A DNA stretch of 41,790 nt. Origin: an uncultured Eggerthellaceae bacterium. GTDB lineage: Bacteria > Actinomycetota > Coriobacteriia > Coriobacteriales > Eggerthellaceae. The position numbers and the translations under genes were made by a program. The first letter of the stretch is position 1. Each line of letters starts with the position of its first letter. The stretch covers positions 1 through 41,790 of the forward strand of contig CANOBU010000008.1 of the NCBI GenBank assembly GCA_947564425.1, read 5' to 3'. The notes under the pieces were generated by a model, which made no database searches, was not told where the DNA came from, and saw only the letters and a program-made list of their open reading frames with translations. Shown piece after piece: positions 39,811 to 41,790 of this stretch.

Positions 39811-41562
39811 TTACTTGCGGTTCTTGATGGCACGGGGGCCGGCGAAGATGAAGAAGAACGCGAACGGTGCGAGCATGCCGATGGCCATGAGAGGCAGGGC
39901 CATCGGAGTCTTCGAGAACGGCACGCCGCCGAAGATGCTGGCGGGCAGCAGCGGGAAGACGATGCAGAGCACAGCCAGGCACACGACGATGATCATCATC
40001 ACGGTGAACAGCGTCGTACCGGTGTCATTGGCATCGGAAGCGGTCTCCTCGGCAGCCAGCTCGTCGAGGGACTTGCCGCCCGTCTCCTTAACGAACAGGA
40101 GCGTGCAGATGAAGCCCAGGGCGAACGGGATGCACAGGGTCAGCACCACGATGGACCAATCGGGGATGGTGGCAGCAAGCTCCTTGCCGGCGGCAGCGGC
40201 GGCTGCGACGGCCTCGGGGTTGCTGGCAGCGGGATTGGCCATGACGAAGGCGGTGGCGAAGGCGCCCAGAACGATGGACGAGCCGGAACCGCCGAAGCGG
40301 GCGAAGGCCTGGCACCAGGCAACGCCGGTGTTGCGGATAGCCGTGGGGTAGCTCTCGGGCATCAGCGGCTGAACAGCGGTGATGGCGTAGTTCAGGCAGA
40401 AGCCGAACAGCAGCATGAGGGCGACGTACAGGACCATCTTGGACTGGGCCGGGTCATAGGTGATGAACACGGAGCACAGCACGATGGCCACGATGCAGGC
40501 GATCCAGGAACCCGCGAGGTTCTTCTTACGGCCGATGCGGTCGGAGACGTAACCCACGGTGATGTTCGACAGGATGGCAGCCACGTTGTTCCACGTCTGC
40601 AGGTTCACGGACTGGCCGGCGGTGTAGCCCATGTTCTGGAACCAAGTGGGGATCCAGGCGTTCATGCCGTACACGCAGAACTGGCCCACGAAGTAGGTGC
40701 ACCAGATGGCGGCGGTGGCAACGATGTACTTCTTGGAGAAGAGCACGTTGGGACCGACGTTGGCCGGCTTGGGCGGCACGATCAGCAGGTTGGGATCGTA
40801 CTTGGCGTTCTGGTCATGATGCTGATGGGCGATGGCCTCGAGGGCAGCCACGGCCTTCTCCTTCTGGCCGTTGGTGGCATACCACTGCGGAGTCTCGTGC
40901 ATCGCGAAGATGAGGATGATTCCGTAGATGATGGGCAGAGCGCCGATCAGGTAGCAGATACGCCAGTTCTCGAAGTAGGTGGCGCCGCTGGCAACGGTGA
41001 TCTGGCTGTTGGTGAGGAAGTCACCGAACAGCGAGGTGTTAGCCGTGCAGATGGGGGCGGCCACCAGGCCTGCGAGCACCCAGCCGGCGACCATGAAGGC
41101 CATGCCGAAGGTTACGAACACGCCGCGGTTCTTCGAGGGAATGGTCTCGGAGAAGCAGGTGGTAACGATGGGGATGCAGGAACCGACGCCGAAGCCGGCG
41201 ATCAGGCGCCAGACGGCGAAGATGGCCAGCGAGTTGCTGAATGCCTGCGGCAGGGTGAACAGACCATAGAAGATAACGGCGATGATCAGCATCTTCTTAC
41301 GGCCGATGCGGTCGGACATAGCGCCGCCCACGGCACCGCCGAGCACCATGCCCAGCAGGCCCCAGGTGGTCAGCGAACCGATCTCGGCAGCCGAGGTCAG
41401 GCCGAACGAAGGAGCCAGATAGGTGTTGGTGCTGTTGACGATCATGAAGTCATAACCGTCGAAGATGTTCGCCAGACCCAGCAGCACGAACATGAGCCAG
41501 GTGTGGCCGTTAATACCGAAAGAGTCGATTACCTCGGAGACGGTAAACTCTTTGTTATCCAT
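39811..41562 (-). CDS. Major facilitator superfamily transporter with two extra C-terminal spans
   Basis: A 583-aa MFS carrier. Seen: 12 main helices with the loop 2-3 signature GGAMSDRIGRKK and its counterpart VGYVSDRIGRKK at loop 8-9, an early DGYDFMIVN segment typical of the aromatic acid/sugar-type (AAHS) group, and a C-terminal addition of about 80 residues with two more hydrophobic stretches (FTVMMIIVVCLAVLCIVF and the final LPLMAIGMLAPFAFFFIF). Standard MFS proteins are 400-480 aa. Substrate unknown; related carriers import organic acids. AAGGAGG lies before the ATG. Upstream are inverted repeats and alternative hairpins, suggesting control at transcription and in the leader. Confidence 0.87.
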   Translation of the reverse strand: MDNKEFTVSEVIDSFGINGHTWLMFVLLGLANIFDGYDFMIVNSTNTYLAPSFGLTSAAEIGSLTTWGLLGMVLGGAVGGAMSDRIGRKKMLIIAVIFYGLFTLPQAFSNSLAIFAVWRLIAGFGVGSCIPIVTTCFSETIPSKNRGVFVTFGMAFMVAGWVLAGLVAAPICTANTSLFGDFLTNSQITVASGATYFENWRICYLIGALPIIYGIILIFAMHETPQWYATNGQKEKAVAALEAIAHQHHDQNAKYDPNLLIVPPKPANVGPNVLFSKKYIVATAAIWCTYFVGQFCVYGMNAWIPTWFQNMGYTAGQSVNLQTWNNVAAILSNITVGYVSDRIGRKKNLAGSWIACIVAIVLCSVFITYDPAQSKMVLYVALMLLFGFCLNYAITAVQPLMPESYPTAIRNTGVAWCQAFARFGGSGSSIVLGAFATAFVMANPAASNPEAVAAAAAAGKELAATIPDWSIVVLTLCIPFALGFICTLLFVKETGGKSLDELAAEETASDANDTGTTLFTVMMIIVVCLAVLCIVFPLLPASIFGGVPFSKTPMALPLMAIGMLAPFAFFFIFAGPRAIKNRK

Positions 41563-41595
41563 TAATCCCTCCTTTAAAGGATTTTCCTAAAGAAT

Positions 41596-41637
41596 CGGTT
41601 GGCTCGCAACACCCGAGCCCCCTGCCAACCGCGAGCC
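41596..41637 (-). other. Mutually exclusive hairpins in the MFS leader
   Basis: Pairing A: CGGTTGG (41596-41602) with CCAACCG (41625-41631). Pairing B: GGCTCGC (41601-41607) with GCGAGCC (41631-41637). A and B share bases, so only one can form. A third stem, GCTCG (41602-41606) with CGAGC (41614-41618), overlaps both. They lie in the likely 5' leader, 34-75 nt before the start codon. Confidence 0.5.
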
Positions 41638-41672
41638 TTCGCTCTCTCTGCAGTGGCAATACCGGTAGCCTC

Positions 41673-41766
41673 GATAGCCGAAGGGAAGTACTGAAGTATA
41701 CGTATTCATGACTTACGGATATTTCAGTATTTGCATCGTCCCCTTTTACGATAGCCTTCGGATATC
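41673..41766 (-). promoter_or_regulatory. MFS promoter region with nested inverted repeats
   Basis: On the minus strand TATACT (41700-41695) can serve as a -10, with no good -35, which fits an activator-dependent promoter. TACTGAA (41689-41695) is inverted as TTCAGTA (41723-41729), and GATAGCCGAAGG (41673-41684) as CCTTCGGATATC (41755-41766) with one mismatch. These are candidate operator half-sites. No gene is seen between 41563 and the end of the window. Confidence 0.45.
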
Positions 41767-41790
41767 CTGTGCATCCGGAAGAAACGACTG

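Overview
This is a GC-rich, densely coding chromosomal segment from a Gram-positive-type bacterium. The best guess is an anaerobic actinobacterium of class Coriobacteriia (Eggerthellaceae-like). The reasons are strong use of GCC/GGC/CTG codons, actinobacterial long ClpC, a phenylacetate-CoA ligase paired with an ACT-domain protein, ThrH-type phosphatase, MFS carriers and extended -10 promoters. The taxon is inferred from gene content and style, not from a search. No phage, integrase, insertion sequence or CRISPR array was seen.

Layout. Bases 1-2159: end of a cysteine desulfurase gene, a Nif3-like protein and a coiled-coil zinc-ribbon protein. Bases 2194-8006: rpmB on the minus strand, then divergently the conserved block Asp23 - FakA - recG - rsmD - coaD. 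Bases 8052-10124: purH facing a small membrane-anchored unknown. Bases 10221-12879: tRNA-Pro(CGG), a TatA-like protein, greA and lysS. Bases 12956-19889: a CIRCE operator and clpC, then the tightly coupled ispD - ispF - cysS - U32 (TrhP-like) operon. Bases 19948-24767: a cation-efflux transporter, a 99-aa unknown, tRNA-Ala(GGC), an Mrp/Nbp35 ATPase, a triple hairpin array, an MTA/SAH-deaminase-like amidohydrolase and a 52-aa protein. Bases 24970-28789: an EF-G paralogue, a PhnP-like metallo-hydrolase and a YgjP/DUF45 relative that has lost its zinc motif. Bases 28950-35821: paaK - ACT - SlyD-like FKBP - flippase - nadE - cysE - thrH. Bases 35836-38483: elp3 and, divergently, a Trm9-like methyltransferase. 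Bases 38542-41790: a tubby/LURP-like unknown, a small membrane protein and a large MFS carrier with a structured leader.

How the genes work together. Much of the window is housekeeping: translation (rpmB, rsmD, lysS, cysS, EF-G paralogue, two tRNAs), cofactors (coaD, nadE), isoprenoids (ispD/ispF), purines (purH), proteostasis (clpC, SlyD) and serine-to-cysteine flux (thrH, cysE). The most unusual unit is the divergent elp3 / Trm9-like pair. In eukaryotes these two activities act in sequence to make mcm5U at the tRNA wobble position. Here they sit 65 bp apart, and each start codon lies exactly 6 nt after a -10 box, suggesting two leaderless transcripts. A TrhP-like U32 protein in the same window also points to wobble uridine chemistry.

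Non-coding highlights are a perfect CIRCE element that itself contains the clpC promoter, a 190-bp array of three related hairpins (22768-22958), a short GTCCCC-type motif scattered in intergenic DNA, a 39-bp-stem hairpin between convergent genes (39181-39307), and mutually exclusive hairpins in the MFS leader.
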